Assembly (NCBI RefSeq): GCF_900095025.1
Contig: NZ_FMBK01000015.1
Location: 1-64,000, forward strand
Reading direction: 5' to 3'
Source of the DNA: Acinetobacter albensis
Lineage (GTDB): Bacteria > Pseudomonadota > Gammaproteobacteria > Pseudomonadales > Moraxellaceae
DNA: 64,000 nt
A program made the position numbers and the translations under genes. Below the pieces are notes generated by a model, which was not told where the DNA came from, did no database searches, and saw only the letters and a program-made list of their open reading frames with translations. Of this stretch, positions 29,246-39,381 are shown one piece after another. Position 1 is the stretch's first letter. The number at the start of each line of letters is the position of its first letter.

Positions 29246-29725
29246 ATGGAACTCGCTTTTATGGAAATGCCTTCTCCTGTTGGTATTTTAAAATTAGTCG
29301 CGACAAAAAATGCTTTAGTTGCGGTGCTTTGGGAAAATGAAAACCCAAAACGCGTTCGCTTAGCAGAATTGATTGAACAAGTGGATCATCCAATTTTGTT
29401 GGCAACCCAAAAACAATTAAGTGAATATTTTGCAGGTACACGACAGCGCTTTGATTTGCCATTAGATTTTGAAGGAACCGAATTTCAGAAGAGAGTTTGG
29501 CAAGCTTTACTGGATATTCCTTTTAGTGAAACCCGAAGTTATCGTGACATTGCTGAGCAAGTGGGAAATATCAAAGCAGTTCGTGCTGTGGGTGCAGCTA
29601 ACGGGAAAAATCCAATTTCGATTATTGCGCCGTGCCATCGTGTAGTTGGTATGAATGGAAAGTTAGTCGGATTTGCAGGTGGGTTAGACAATAAAAAAAT
29701 TCTACTTTGTTTAGAAAAACAATAA
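29246..29725 (+). CDS. ogt: Methylated-DNA-protein-cysteine methyltransferase
   Basis: Suicide DNA-repair protein that removes O6-methylguanine damage. 159 residues. The helix-turn-helix with the arginine finger (around YRDIAEQVG...RAVGAANGKNP) and the acceptor motif PCHRVVG (Cys130) are intact. Length and lack of an AdaA domain match Ogt rather than Ada. SD AGGAGA. The next gene starts 52 bp downstream. Confidence 0.95.
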   Translation: MELAFMEMPSPVGILKLVATKNALVAVLWENENPKRVRLAELIEQVDHPILLATQKQLSEYFAGTRQRFDLPLDFEGTEFQKRVWQALLDIPFSETRSYRDIAEQVGNIKAVRAVGAANGKNPISIIAPCHRVVGMNGKLVGFAGGLDNKKILLCLEKQ

Positions 29726-29777
29726 TTTAAATCAAATAATCGTTATTATTCTATCTAAAATTAAAGATGGTAAAATA

Positions 29778-30429
29778 ATGGAAACAATATTCGGTCAATT
29801 ATTTTCAACCTTTTGGTGGATGATACTCCTTTTTGTTGGATTGGGTCTTTTTAAAGCCTTCACGCCATTTTTAAAAGGGAAATTTGGCGAATTCGCTGTG
29901 AGTGTTCATGCCAAAAAATACTTAACTAAAGATTATATTTTACTCAATAATTGTACTTTACCAGATGAGCAGTCGGGTACAACACAAATAGATCATATCT
30001 TGTTAAGCCCGTACGGCATTTTTATTATCGAAACCAAAAACTATAAAGGCTGGATTTTTTGGGGGTGAACGCCAAAAAATGTGGACACAAAAAATCTTTA
30101 AGAAGAGTTATAAATTTCAAAATCCACTGCATCCAAACTATAAACATCAAAAGGTTTTAGAAGCTGTCCTGATTGATATTGTTGCCTCTGAATATTTACA
30201 TTCTGTGATTGTATTTATGCCTGATTGTGAATTTAAAACAGTGATGCCTGTGAATGTATTTAGAGGAAAGGCGTGGACTGACTATGTAAAATGTTTTAAA
30301 GATGAGGTTATTCCAGCGATAAAACTGAAACGAATTCAACTGCGAATAGAGAAAGAGATTCTGGAAAAATCTTGGAAAACAGACCGCTTACATGTTGCTA
30401 ATCTGCAACAACGCAACGGAAAAAATTGA
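29778..30429 (+). pseudogene. NERD-domain protein gene with a single-base frameshift
   Basis: Two abutting frames make one nuclease-related (NERD) domain protein. The first (29778-30068) has an N-terminal membrane segment (WWMILLFVGLGLF) and the domain start KGKFGEFAV...TTQIDHILLSPYGIFIIETKNY, and ends at a TGA just after a T6-G5 run (30055-30065). Removing one base from that run restores the reading GWIFGGERQKMW and joins the second frame (30079-30429) without a gap. A run-length error or phase variation would also fit. Role of NERD proteins is poorly known. Confidence 0.82.
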
Positions 30430-30499
30430 TTATTGAAACATTCGGCTAGCCTATTCGAAACCTTTAAATAGGTTTTGAAGAATAGCGTCTAGGACGATC

Positions 30500-31456
30500 T
30501 TATTTAGCTGAATTACTTTGAAGCAGGTAAATAATTTCACTGAGTTGTTTGATACGTTTGACTTCATTCCATAGCATTTTTGCTTCAGGGTAATGCTTGG
30601 ACATCATCCCAAGCCATTGTTTATAGCGTCCCACCATATTAATTTCTTTTTTATAAGGGCCATGTAAGAAACGAATTTGTAGGGCTAAAAGCTCATCCCA
30701 TGTGATGAGCGGTTCATCTAAATTTTGGCGGATACATTGGGTCAAATCAGGAGTGGTGACTGCACCACGACCAATCATTAAATCGTTGCAACCTGATTCT
30801 AAACGACACTGTTTGGCATCGTTATTGGTCCAAATTTCACCGTTGGCAATTACATTAATTTTCAGTGCTTCACGAATGGGTTGGAGCTGATCCCAAAATG
30901 CAGGGGGCGTATAACCTTCGGCTTTGGTTCGCGCATGTACTGTTACCCAAGCAGCACCTGCATCTTCAATTGCATGTGCATTTTCTAAAGTAAAGTTTCT
31001 GTCCATATAACCTAACCGCATTTTTGCAGATACTGGAATGTGGCTAGGTACAGCATCCCGAACGGCTTTGACCAGTTGATAAACCACTTCAGGCTCATCT
31101 AACAGCACTGAACCACCACGGTGACGGTTCACAGTTTTGGCAGGGCAACCAAAGTTCATATCAATGGCAGGTGCGCCAAGTGCTACAGCGCGAATGGCAT
31201 TGGCTGCCAGCATTTCAGGATCATTGCCTAGAAATTGTACATGTACGGGAGTGCCTGCCGCAGTTTTACCCTCAGTTAATAATTCAGGACAATAGGTGTG
31301 GTAAACGTGATCTGGTAAGACTGAATTCGTAACACGAATAAACTCAGTGACACACCAATCAAAGCTGCCAATATGGGTGAGTACATCACGCATGATCGGA
31401 TCGGTTAAGCCTTCCATGGGTGCAAGGATAAGTTTCACAGAGGTGTTACCAATCAA
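30500..31456 (-). CDS. dusC: tRNA-dihydrouridine synthase, DusC type
   Basis: FMN- and NADPH-dependent enzyme that reduces uridine in tRNA, DusC acting at U16. 318 residues. The FMN-site start LILAPMEGLTDPIMRD, catalytic Cys in NFGCPAKTVNRHRGG (Cys104), KMRLGY and GRGAVTTPDL are all present. MEGLTD rather than MAGVTD and the overall sequence fit DusC rather than DusA/B. It is monocistronic on the minus strand. Confidence 0.92.
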   Translation of the reverse strand: MIGNTSVKLILAPMEGLTDPIMRDVLTHIGSFDWCVTEFIRVTNSVLPDHVYHTYCPELLTEGKTAAGTPVHVQFLGNDPEMLAANAIRAVALGAPAIDMNFGCPAKTVNRHRGGSVLLDEPEVVYQLVKAVRDAVPSHIPVSAKMRLGYMDRNFTLENAHAIEDAGAAWVTVHARTKAEGYTPPAFWDQLQPIREALKINVIANGEIWTNNDAKQCRLESGCNDLMIGRGAVTTPDLTQCIRQNLDEPLITWDELLALQIRFLHGPYKKEINMVGRYKQWLGMMSKHYPEAKMLWNEVKRIKQLSEIIYLLQSNSAK

Positions 31457-31784
31457 ATCAAAAAGTGGTGTTATACGTTTTTTTCAGGGAGATGTCTAGG
31501 AAAAGGGCTTTGAAATATTCTAGAGTGATATAGGTTTGACTATCGCTCTTATACTGAGGATATTGCAGGTGTTTTGTAGAGTTGAAACATTAAGTTGTTG
31601 AGACGAGTTAAAGTTTTATTTTTTATACTAAGCCCTGTTGTTTCATGCTGTTTTAAATGATTTCACCCATTTTCTAGTATCGATTTGAAAAGCCTTTGAA
31701 TTTTTCGCTTGTCATTCGTTTACTAAAACCAGATAAGTAACAGTGAACCAGTTCGGGGCTAAATTCTTGAGAAGATTTAGCTAT
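31457..31784. other. Intergenic region between dusC and the MFS gene
   Basis: About 330 bp of AT-rich sequence upstream of dusC. It must hold the dusC promoter, but I see no convincing box, ORF or RNA. Confidence 0.4.
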
Positions 31785-31834
31785 AAAAATGCATCCAGAA
31801 AATTAGAATAGAAGAGTCTAATTTTCTGGATGCA
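31785..31834 (-). terminator. Strong intrinsic terminator of the MFS gene
   Basis: An 18-bp perfect inverted repeat (31790-31807 with 31817-31834), followed on the minus strand by T5. It lies 55 bp after the MFS stop. Confidence 0.8.
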
Positions 31835-31889
31835 GATGAATTCTGCTGTTTTTTATTTTGCGCTCAGCTTTAATCTGATTTAAATAAGA

Positions 31890-33044
31890 TTAAGACCAAC
31901 CCCGTTGACGATGACGTATGTAAGGCAAAATTGAAACTAATGCCAACACGGCTAATACTGCACCAATCCACAAACCTGAACGTAATCCATAACCATTTGT
32001 AATCGCTAAACCACCAAGATAGGAGCCACCACCTAAACCAATATTAATTACTGAGGTGTGAACTGCATTGACCATAGGGCCTGGATGCGCAACACTGACA
32101 ATTCTCGCCATCATGGCTGGATTCATTGGAACACCAGATAATCCAATCAAAATGATTGCGATGATCGCTACTGTTTTATATTCGGCAAAGATTGCAAAAG
32201 CGAACAAAGATATACTTAATACAGTGAGTCCGATGAGCATAATTTTAAGACTGTGATGATGTGCTAAGCGACCTGTAATTGTATTGCCCACAATATTTGA
32301 AAAACCAAATGCCATTAAAATAAAGGGTACGACTTGCATGCTAAACCCTGTAATATCGACCAATACAGGGACAAAATAACTAAATGCCGCAAAGCTTGCA
32401 CCTAAAATTAAGCAACTTGTTGCACAGGCTTTCCAGTAGGCTTTATTTTTAAAGGCTTTGATCTCTTCTTCCATTTTGATTTGCCCACCACCAGTTACCT
32501 TAGGCAAGAGACGTACTAGAGGAATGAGACAAATAAACACCAACACAGCGACTAAGCCAAAAGTAATGCGCCAGCCCCATTGTTGATCAATCATCGTCGC
32601 AAGAGGGACACCAAACACAGTGGAAATCATAAAGCCGCCAATAACAATCGCTGCTGCTTGTGGACGATCATGATTCGGAACCATCGCCATACTGATGGCG
32701 AGTGAAAGGCTTAAACAGCCTGCACATAAAACACCCGTGACAAGGCGGATGACGACCAAAATAGCATAACTGGAGATAAAGGCACTTAAGCCTTGGATCA
32801 CGACATAGAGTGCTAAAAGAATCAGTAAGACTTTTCGATATTGAACTTTATATTTGAGGAAAAAATAGGTGAGTACAGGCCCACCTAGCATGACCCCAAA
32901 GGCATAATATGAAATTAAATGTCCAACATCACCGACACTAATTCCAAAGGCATGAGATAAAGTGGCGGTCATACCAGCGACCATCAATTCTGCTGTGCCA
33001 ATTGAGAAAATTGCCAGACCCAATATATATACTGCTAACGGCAT
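31890..33044 (-). CDS. MFS transporter, DHA1 type
   Basis: 384 residues with about 12 membrane segments, of the drug:H+ antiporter-1/AraJ-like group. The first helix (VYILGLAIFSIGTAELMVAGM) carries the family TxELM-type signature, and RLVTGVLCAGC sits in helix 4. Substrate cannot be read. Sugar or drug efflux are the usual options. It lies 76 bp downstream of a TetR regulator in the same direction and is likely controlled by it. A strong terminator follows. Confidence 0.88.
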   Translation of the reverse strand: MPLAVYILGLAIFSIGTAELMVAGMTATLSHAFGISVGDVGHLISYYAFGVMLGGPVLTYFFLKYKVQYRKVLLILLALYVVIQGLSAFISSYAILVVIRLVTGVLCAGCLSLSLAISMAMVPNHDRPQAAAIVIGGFMISTVFGVPLATMIDQQWGWRITFGLVAVLVFICLIPLVRLLPKVTGGGQIKMEEEIKAFKNKAYWKACATSCLILGASFAAFSYFVPVLVDITGFSMQVVPFILMAFGFSNIVGNTITGRLAHHHSLKIMLIGLTVLSISLFAFAIFAEYKTVAIIAIILIGLSGVPMNPAMMARIVSVAHPGPMVNAVHTSVINIGLGGGSYLGGLAITNGYGLRSGLWIGAVLAVLALVSILPYIRHRQRGWS

Positions 33045-33120
33045 TTTTTTAACGCATTCCTATTCTTTAACGATCATTACAAAATTTGAGGGTTTTATTT
33101 CATTTGTGCTGGTGATGCAG

Positions 33121-33723
33121 TTACAAGTTGGCTAAAAGGCCATTAACCACATCTTCCAGAAAACTTTTATCTGAAATATTTTTATTCAGTACACGTAACC
33201 CGTAGTAACCAGCTAAAAAGCCTCGCGCCATTTCAAGTGCTGAAGCTTTGCGACTGAATTCCCCATTAACTTGCCCTTCGACAAATACTGCGAGGAGAGA
33301 GTTCTCTAAGCGTTGTCGATATTCTTGATTCAGGCTAGAGACGGCCTGATCTTTATCTCCCATTTCCAAAGCAGAGAATAAGACCATAGCTTCGTGCTGT
33401 TCCGATTGTGAAAGATCTTCGGCAATCCCCCAAAGTAAAAGGGATCGTAATTGATCTTTGAACAGGCCTGACTGTTTGAGAATGGATAATTGTGCTGCCA
33501 TGGTTTGTTCATGACTACGTAATAAAGCTTGTTCATATAAGGCCTGTTTGCTACCAAAAGCATTATATAAACTTCCTCGCCCTAAACCTGTACTATCACA
33601 CAAATTTTGTGCAGAAGTACCTGCATAGCCATTGGTACTAAAAACGGCTACGGCGGCATCGATGATCTCTTTATCTTCAAACTGTCTAGGACGGCCTGGA
33701 AGATTTGATTTTTCATCACTCAT
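33121..33723 (-). CDS. TetR-family transcriptional regulator
   Basis: 200 residues. The N-terminal helix-turn-helix is in IIDAAVAVFSTNGYAGTSAQ and SLYNAFGSKQALYEQAL (about 20-65), followed by an all-helical ligand-binding domain. I chose ATG 33723 because a consensus promoter lies at 33757-33785, so the longer frame to 33843 would start upstream of its own promoter. Its target is probably the downstream MFS gene and itself. The ligand is unknown. Confidence 0.9.
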   Translation of the reverse strand: MSDEKSNLPGRPRQFEDKEIIDAAVAVFSTNGYAGTSAQNLCDSTGLGRGSLYNAFGSKQALYEQALLRSHEQTMAAQLSILKQSGLFKDQLRSLLLWGIAEDLSQSEQHEAMVLFSALEMGDKDQAVSSLNQEYRQRLENSLLAVFVEGQVNGEFSRKASALEMARGFLAGYYGLRVLNKNISDKSFLEDVVNGLLANL

Positions 33724-33756
33724 GGATGATCCAGAGATGGGGTAAGCTGAGGGTGC

Positions 33757-33785
33757 ATAGTAGGTATTTTGGAACGTTTTGTCAA
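33757..33785 (-). promoter_or_regulatory. Sigma-70 promoter of the tetR-MFS pair
   Basis: On the minus strand TTGACA (33785-33780), 17-bp spacer, TACTAT (33762-33757). Start point expected near 33750. The spacer contains an AACGTT palindrome that could be part of a TetR operator. Confidence 0.7.
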
Positions 33786-33950
33786 ATATTGAATCAATTT
33801 TTTTAATATTGGTTGAAATTATACTTATTTTAATATAAATCAATTGTTTATTTTTTTATAAAAGCCTTATTAAATTATGACGTTTCAGGTTTAATTAATA
33901 TTTAGCCACTATTTCACAGCTTTCATTTGGTAAATCTAAACAAAAAAGCT

Positions 33951-34760
33951 CTATTTGCCTAAAACCATTTCTAAAATAAATTTAGAACCAATAAAACCAA
34001 CCGCCAGTAAGCCAAAACCAATTAAAGTAAAACGAATGGCTTTTTGTCCGCGCCAGCCAAATTGATAATGTCCCACCAATAACGTGCCATACACAAACCA
34101 TGAAATAATACTAAATACTGTTTTATGCGCTAGATGTTGTGCAAAGAAATTTTCAATTGTGAAAAAGCCAAAACCGAGTGCGATGGTGAGTAAAATAAAA
34201 CCAGTAATAATCAAATCGAATAAAAGCGATTCCATAGCTTGAAAAGAAGGCAGTAAATTGACCCAAAAACGTTTCTTTTGTTTATTTTTTAGTTCGCGAT
34301 TTTGAAACCATAAAATGACTGCCTGTATGGTTGCCATTAACAATACAGCGTATGCTGACAGGGACAAAATAATGTGAATGTCCAAACCCCAGCTACGTTG
34401 TTCAATAAATTGAGTCGGTTGACTGAAGGTAAAACCTAAAATCAATCCTGCGGCAGCAACGGGTACACCAATCAGATTGAGTGCTAAAATAGGGCGGTAG
34501 GTACTAAACAGCAGACTCAGAAGTAACATCAGTCCAGATGTAAATGACATCAGTACAAATACATCATAGTTAACGCCCATTGGCGTCAACATGTCATAGT
34601 ATAAAACTGTGGCATGTAAGGCTAAACCTAAGCCTAGGACAAGGCCAATAAACCAATGGTTTGAATCACGTCTAGCCATGAGGTTAATAAACAAATACCA
34701 AAACGACGTGGTATAGGCAATTAACGCTAAGATCGTGTACACCAAGGGGAGACTGATCAT
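33951..34760 (-). CDS. CcsA/YpjD-like cytochrome c assembly-family membrane protein
   Basis: 269 residues with about eight membrane helices. The core resembles the CcsA/CcmC haem-handling domain, with conserved His in LALHATVLYY, DIHIILSLSAYAVLL and LAHKTVFSIISW, but the WGxWWxW haem motif of true CcmC is not evident. It is divergent from ffh, the same neighbourhood as E. coli ypjD-ffh, which supports the YpjD assignment. Biochemical role uncertain. Confidence 0.85.
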   Translation of the reverse strand: MISLPLVYTILALIAYTTSFWYLFINLMARRDSNHWFIGLVLGLGLALHATVLYYDMLTPMGVNYDVFVLMSFTSGLMLLLSLLFSTYRPILALNLIGVPVAAAGLILGFTFSQPTQFIEQRSWGLDIHIILSLSAYAVLLMATIQAVILWFQNRELKNKQKKRFWVNLLPSFQAMESLLFDLIITGFILLTIALGFGFFTIENFFAQHLAHKTVFSIISWFVYGTLLVGHYQFGWRGQKAIRFTLIGFGLLAVGFIGSKFILEMVLGK

Positions 34761-34897
34761 GTCAAACCTTTTTCAGGATGATGAATATTCATTTATATAA
34801 ATTCGCCTCGAACTACAGTATCCTATAGCATTCTATGCATAAATTTTCTATTTTAAGAAAGATTTTTTTGCAACAACCATTTTAAGCGGATTTTGCA

Positions 34898-36307
34898 ATG
34901 TTTGATACCTTAACAGAACGACTCACGCAGAGTTTAAGAAATGTTACTGGCTCAGGGCAGCTAACAGAAGACAATATTAAAGATACGTTACGTGAAGTAC
35001 GTATGGCACTTCTTGAAGCCGATGTTGCCTTACCTGTAACTCGTGAGTTCATCGCGAAAGTTAAGGAAGAAGCATTAGGCCAACAAGTGATGACACAGTT
35101 ATCACCTGGGCAAGCATTCGTTAAAATTGTCCATGATCAACTGACAAAAATGATGGGTGAGGCCAATGAGAGCCTTGACCTTGCAGCAAAACCGCCTGTA
35201 GTCGTGTTGCTTGCGGGTTTACAAGGTGCGGGTAAAACCACCACTGCGGCAAAACTGGCACGTTTTTTACAAGAACGTCAAAAGAAAAAAGTCGCGATGG
35301 TTTCTGCCGATGTATACCGTCCAGCAGCGATTAAACAGCTACAAACGGTTGCAGGCGAAGTCGGTGCAATTTTCTTAGAATCAAGTGCTGATGAAAAGCC
35401 GATTACCATTGTTACTCGTGCGATTGAACAAGCCAAAATTCAGTTTGCTGATGTATTGATTGTCGATACCGCAGGTCGTTTACATGTCGATGATGACATG
35501 ATGGACGAAATTAAAGAGCTTCACGCAGCCATTAATCCAACTGAAACTTTGTTCGTGGTCGATGCCATGACGGGTCAGGATGCGGCGAATACGGCAAAAG
35601 CCTTTAATGATGCGCTCCCGTTAACGGGTGTCATTTTAACCAAAACTGATGGTGATGCTCGCGGTGGTGCTGCACTTTCAGTACGTGCAATCACTGGCAA
35701 GCCAATTAAATTCCTAGGCATGGGTGAAAAGCTTGATGCTTTAGAGCCATTCCATCCTGAACGTGTGGCACAGCGTATTTTGGGTATGGGTGACGTACTG
35801 TCACTGGTCGAAGAGCTTGAGCGTAAAGTCGACCGCGACAAAGCCGAGAAAATGGCGAAGAAATTGCAAAAAGGCGGCAGCTTCAACTTTGAAGATATGC
35901 TGATGCAATTTGAACAAATGAATAAAATGGGCGGCATGATGGGCTTCTTGGACAAGCTGCCTGGCATGAGCAATTCCGGAATTCAGGATGCGATAGCTCA
36001 AGCGAACCCTGAAAAACAAGTGAAAAAAATGGAAGCGATTATCCAGTCGATGACGGTCAAAGAACGCCGTAATCCAGATTTGATGAATCCAAGTCGTAAG
36101 AAGCGTATTGCTTCAGGTTGTGGTATGGATGTAGTTGAAGTCAATAAATTGATTAAACAACATGCACAAATGGCCAAAATGATGAAGAAATTTGCCAATC
36201 CATCGGGTATGGCCAAAATGATGCGTTCACTTGGTGGAATGCAAAAGCAATTTGGCGGTGGTGGCGGTATGGGGCCATTGTTTGGCGGCAATGATCCAAA
36301 AAAATAA
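34898..36307 (+). CDS. ffh: Signal recognition particle protein Ffh
   Basis: GTPase that with 4.5S RNA binds signal sequences of nascent membrane proteins and delivers them to FtsY. 469 residues: N domain (1-90), G domain with P-loop GLQGAGKTT (107-115), DTAGR and TKTDGDARGG, then the Met-rich M domain (about 300-440) with the RNA-binding RIASGCGMDVVEVN stretch. The C-terminal tail is Gly/Met-rich (QFGGGGGMGPLFGG). A terminator follows. The 4.5S RNA gene is not in the window. Confidence 0.98.
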   Translation: MFDTLTERLTQSLRNVTGSGQLTEDNIKDTLREVRMALLEADVALPVTREFIAKVKEEALGQQVMTQLSPGQAFVKIVHDQLTKMMGEANESLDLAAKPPVVVLLAGLQGAGKTTTAAKLARFLQERQKKKVAMVSADVYRPAAIKQLQTVAGEVGAIFLESSADEKPITIVTRAIEQAKIQFADVLIVDTAGRLHVDDDMMDEIKELHAAINPTETLFVVDAMTGQDAANTAKAFNDALPLTGVILTKTDGDARGGAALSVRAITGKPIKFLGMGEKLDALEPFHPERVAQRILGMGDVLSLVEELERKVDRDKAEKMAKKLQKGGSFNFEDMLMQFEQMNKMGGMMGFLDKLPGMSNSGIQDAIAQANPEKQVKKMEAIIQSMTVKERRNPDLMNPSRKKRIASGCGMDVVEVNKLIKQHAQMAKMMKKFANPSGMAKMMRSLGGMQKQFGGGGGMGPLFGGNDPKK

Positions 36308-36323
36308 TTTTTAAAATGATAAG

Positions 36324-36350
36324 AAGGCGCTTTGTGCGCCTTTTTTTCTT
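36324..36350 (+). terminator. Intrinsic terminator after ffh
   Basis: AAGGCGC and GCGCCTT (arms 36324-36330 and 36336-36342) with a TTTGT loop and T7. Confidence 0.85.
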
Positions 36351-36472
36351 AACTAAATATAGATTTAAAATTTTCATACACAGATGTATTAAGAAAAAGC
36401 CAACATTTAGTTACCCGAAATCAGAGGGGTTTGCGGCACACTCAATGATATTTAAAATAAAAGAGCAGAATA

Positions 36473-37039
36473 ATGACACAAGTTTATGTCATCCACGGCT
36501 ATACAGCGAGTCCTGAAGAAAACTGGTTTCCTTGGATGTTAAAAAAAGCCGAACAAGAAAAGGTTGGTTTAAAAGTACTGCGACTTGATCCTTCAACTAC
36601 GCCTAGACTTGAGGTGTGGGAACAACAAATGGATGAGCAGATTGAAGAAATCAATGAAAACAGTATTTTTATTGCGCACAGTTTAGGTTGTATAGCGACC
36701 CTACATTTTCTCTCAAAAAAATTGCATCAACAAAAAATAAAGCAATTGGTACTTGTGGCAGGTTTTAATGGTCGTTTAGGTCGGCTTGATGAGGTAAACC
36801 CTTTTATCGATGCGGCAGAAATTAATTTTGAGTTTCTAAAAGAGCAGATTCAACATCGTACAGTGATTTACTCTCAAGGGGATGATCGAGTGTTACCCAA
36901 ATTTAGTTTGGAACAAGCACAAAGTTTAGAGGCGACGGTGATTTCTGCACAGCATCAAGGTCATTTTATTGACTCAGAAGGCTGTACAGAATTGCCCGAA
37001 GTTTGGCAGGCTATCCAGCCTTATTTAAGCTTTAGATAA
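36473..37039 (+). CDS. RBBP9/YdeN-family alpha/beta hydrolase
   Basis: 188-residue serine hydrolase of the RBBP9/YdeN group. The N-terminal [18 protein letters not shown] motif is characteristic, the nucleophile is in FIAHSLGC (Ser70), and the acid and His are in GDDRVLP and HQGHF. Substrate unknown. It overlaps convergent coaX by 15 bp at the 3' ends. Confidence 0.88.
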   Translation: MTQVYVIHGYTASPEENWFPWMLKKAEQEKVGLKVLRLDPSTTPRLEVWEQQMDEQIEEINENSIFIAHSLGCIATLHFLSKKLHQQKIKQLVLVAGFNGRLGRLDEVNPFIDAAEINFEFLKEQIQHRTVIYSQGDDRVLPKFSLEQAQSLEATVISAQHQGHFIDSEGCTELPEVWQAIQPYLSFR

Positions 37040-37774
37040 GTTCTGCCGAGAGTGTTGAATATAGCGTTGTAAACCTTTGAGCAATAAATCAGTTTCTATA
37101 TGTGGTTGATGATGTGATAGAAACTTGGCAAATAAAGGTGCGTCACCACCCGTTAAAATAAGTTTTCGGGGGGATTGTTGCATGACATTTTCAATGCTGC
37201 TGACCAATCCCAAGAGAATGCCATGATGAACTGCATCAATGGTATTTCGACCTGGCGTGAGTTGGTCAAAAGCCGCATCAGGAATTTTAATGCCTTTGGT
37301 ATTTTGAATAAGTGAATCACGTTGCAAATACAGGTTAGGTAAAATATATCCGCCTAAATGCTGTAACCCATCGACAAGATCAATCGTTAACGCGGTGCCA
37401 CAACTAATAATGCAATAGTTTTGCTGCGGATTGTGGGCGACTGCCAATACTTGCAACCAGCGGTCAATGCCCAGTTGAGTGGTATTATCATAACCACAGT
37501 TTAAACCTGCATATTCAGCATGGACTTTGGCAAAAATAATGGGAACGTTTAAGGTTTTTAAAATACGTTGAATACGGTCATTATTTTTTTGATCTTGAAC
37601 TGAAGAAACACCGACATTGTTCAGGTTCAAATCTTTAAAATGGTGAATCAAGCCTAAAAGTAAATCGGCTGGAGATTGAAGATGCATTTCAGCTGCATGT
37701 TCAATAATCTGATGATTATCGGTAATCCAATATTTTAGGCGCGTATTCCCAATATCTAGCCATAAATTCTTCAT
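37025..37774 (-). CDS. coaX: Type III pantothenate kinase
   Basis: First enzyme of CoA synthesis, phosphorylating pantothenate. The type III form is not feedback-inhibited by CoA. 249 residues of the ASKHA fold: phosphate-1 [13 protein letters not shown], the substrate motif [23 protein letters not shown] and the C-terminal ILTGGDAP. It is 9 bp downstream of birA, an arrangement common in gammaproteobacteria (birA-coaX). Confidence 0.95.
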   Translation of the reverse strand: MKNLWLDIGNTRLKYWITDNHQIIEHAAEMHLQSPADLLLGLIHHFKDLNLNNVGVSSVQDQKNNDRIQRILKTLNVPIIFAKVHAEYAGLNCGYDNTTQLGIDRWLQVLAVAHNPQQNYCIISCGTALTIDLVDGLQHLGGYILPNLYLQRDSLIQNTKGIKIPDAAFDQLTPGRNTIDAVHHGILLGLVSSIENVMQQSPRKLILTGGDAPLFAKFLSHHQPHIETDLLLKGLQRYIQHSRQNLSKA

Positions 37775-37783
37775 TGTCTTTCT

Positions 37784-38542
37784 CTAAGTAGAGCTGTCTA
37801 AGCAGCGCAAACGCCCTTGATAAAATTGTTTTAAACCTGCGTGAGTATCAATATTGACCGATCCATCATCTTGAATTCCTAAAAAAATGCCTGAACAAAG
37901 ACCCGCATGATGTTCAAACTCAACACCTTGATTTTTAAAAGCTGCATAGTGATTAAAACGTGCCGCCAAATTATAGCAATTATGATCAAACCAAGATTTG
38001 GCTTGTTGAATTGCCAGATAAAGTTCGGAAATTAACTGAATACGCGAAATATTGTCGAGGCCTAATTCGCGAAGCGATGTCGCATGCTGTTCAATATTGT
38101 CTTTGGGAATCGGCTCTAGATTGATTCCAACACCGACAATGACTTGATTCGGAGAGAGGGGTTCGACCAAAATTCCGCCCCATTTCCCGTGCTGGCTATA
38201 CAAATCATTTGGCCATTTGACTTGTAGGTTTAAGTCTTTAATGCTCGGCATTTGTAAGATATTCAGTGCAATTTCAAGAGCCAGTCGGCCATCAATAGGT
38301 GTTTCTGTATTCAACAATGTGCTTAAATAGATGTTGCCTTCTGGCGAAACCCATTGCCGTTGGCGTTGTCCACGACCTTGGGTTTGCTTTGTACTACAAA
38401 CCAAAACACTTTGAATGCCGTTGATTGCGATTTCACGCACATCATCATTGGTGGATGTTGTGACGGGTTTGAGTATTAACACTTCGGGGTTTTGCCCAGC
38501 GTCATCAAGAATTTTTTGCAGTTGACGGGTCTCTAAATCCAT
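37784..38542 (-). CDS. birA: Biotin protein ligase BirA, monofunctional form
   Basis: Attaches biotin to the acetyl-CoA carboxylase carrier protein via biotinoyl-AMP. 252 residues covering only the catalytic and C-terminal domains. The biotin/ATP loop GRGQRQRQW, the catalytic KWPNDLY and GGILVE motifs are intact. There is no N-terminal helix-turn-helix, so unlike E. coli BirA it cannot itself repress the bio operon found at 49.5-54.2 kb. It is divergent from a TauE-type gene across 29 bp. Confidence 0.95.
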   Translation of the reverse strand: MDLETRQLQKILDDAGQNPEVLILKPVTTSTNDDVREIAINGIQSVLVCSTKQTQGRGQRQRQWVSPEGNIYLSTLLNTETPIDGRLALEIALNILQMPSIKDLNLQVKWPNDLYSQHGKWGGILVEPLSPNQVIVGVGINLEPIPKDNIEQHATSLRELGLDNISRIQLISELYLAIQQAKSWFDHNCYNLAARFNHYAAFKNQGVEFEHHAGLCSGIFLGIQDDGSVNIDTHAGLKQFYQGRLRCLDSST

Positions 38543-38571
38543 TTAAATCAAGCAATAGTGGAATGTGAATC

Positions 38572-39381
38572 ATGGAGTTAATCATATATTTGTGGATTGG
38601 TGCAATGGCGGGTTTTGCTGCAGGCCTATTTGGAGTGGGTGGTGGTCTGATCATTGTACCGATTTTATATATTGTATTTACTAAACTCAATTATGATCCT
38701 TCCGTGATTATGCACTTGGCTTTAGGCACATCTTTGGCCACCATTATTGTGACTTCAATTAGCTCGGTCTCAGCACACCATAAACGTGGTGCAGTACTTT
38801 GGCAGGTTTTTCGTAATTTAGCGCCGGGTTTGGCTTTAGGTGCATTTTTAGGTGCAGGAATTGCTGATTATTTGTCTGGTCAAGGTTTACAGTTATTAAT
38901 TGGTTTTTTTGCAGTTTGGGTGGCATATGGTATGTTTTTTGGTGCCAGTAAGTCTGTCGATGTGACTCAGTCTTTACCTTCTAATACCAAGCAAATGCTT
39001 GCCGGTGGCGGAATTGGCGTTGCCTCAGCAATATTTGGTATTGGTGGCGGAAGTTTGACTGTTCCATACTTACTTCGTCATGGTGTGGTCATTCAAAAAG
39101 CCGTGGCTACTTCGGCTGCAGGTGGTTTACCTATTGCCGTTGCAGGTGCAATAGGTTTTATGTGGTTTGGCTCAAATACAGCAGTTAAAGTGCCGCATAG
39201 TATTGGTTATGTCCATATTTATGCTTTTATTGGCATCAGTGTTATGAGTTTCATCACCGCGAAACTGGGTGCAAAAGTCGCGCATAAACTTTCAGCGGCC
39301 ATGTTGAAAAAATGTTTTGCCGCTCTACTCACAGCGGTCGGCCTATATTTTATTTATCAAGGTGTTTCGGTCTATTTTTAA
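38572..39381 (+). CDS. TauE/SafE-family membrane protein
   Basis: 269 residues with about eight membrane segments and the duplicated family motif: GFAAGLFGVGGGLIIVPIL in the first half and GVASAIFGIGGGSLTVPYL in the second. Members export sulfite, sulfoacetate or other organosulfonates, but the substrate cannot be assigned here. There are no sulfur genes nearby. Monocistronic, as a long gap follows. Confidence 0.9.
   Translation: MELIIYLWIGAMAGFAAGLFGVGGGLIIVPILYIVFTKLNYDPSVIMHLALGTSLATIIVTSISSVSAHHKRGAVLWQVFRNLAPGLALGAFLGAGIADYLSGQGLQLLIGFFAVWVAYGMFFGASKSVDVTQSLPSNTKQMLAGGGIGVASAIFGIGGGSLTVPYLLRHGVVIQKAVATSAAGGLPIAVAGAIGFMWFGSNTAVKVPHSIGYVHIYAFIGISVMSFITAKLGAKVAHKLSAAMLKKCFAALLTAVGLYFIYQGVSVYF

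Noticed and set aside
31790..31834. Perfect 18-bp inverted repeat as a possible mobile-element end or attachment site
   Set aside because: It lies 55 bp after the MFS stop and is followed by T5 on that strand, so an intrinsic terminator explains it. No transposase or target duplication is seen.
33724..33843. N-terminal extension of the TetR regulator
   Set aside because: It would lie upstream of the gene's own consensus promoter and has no helix-turn-helix content.
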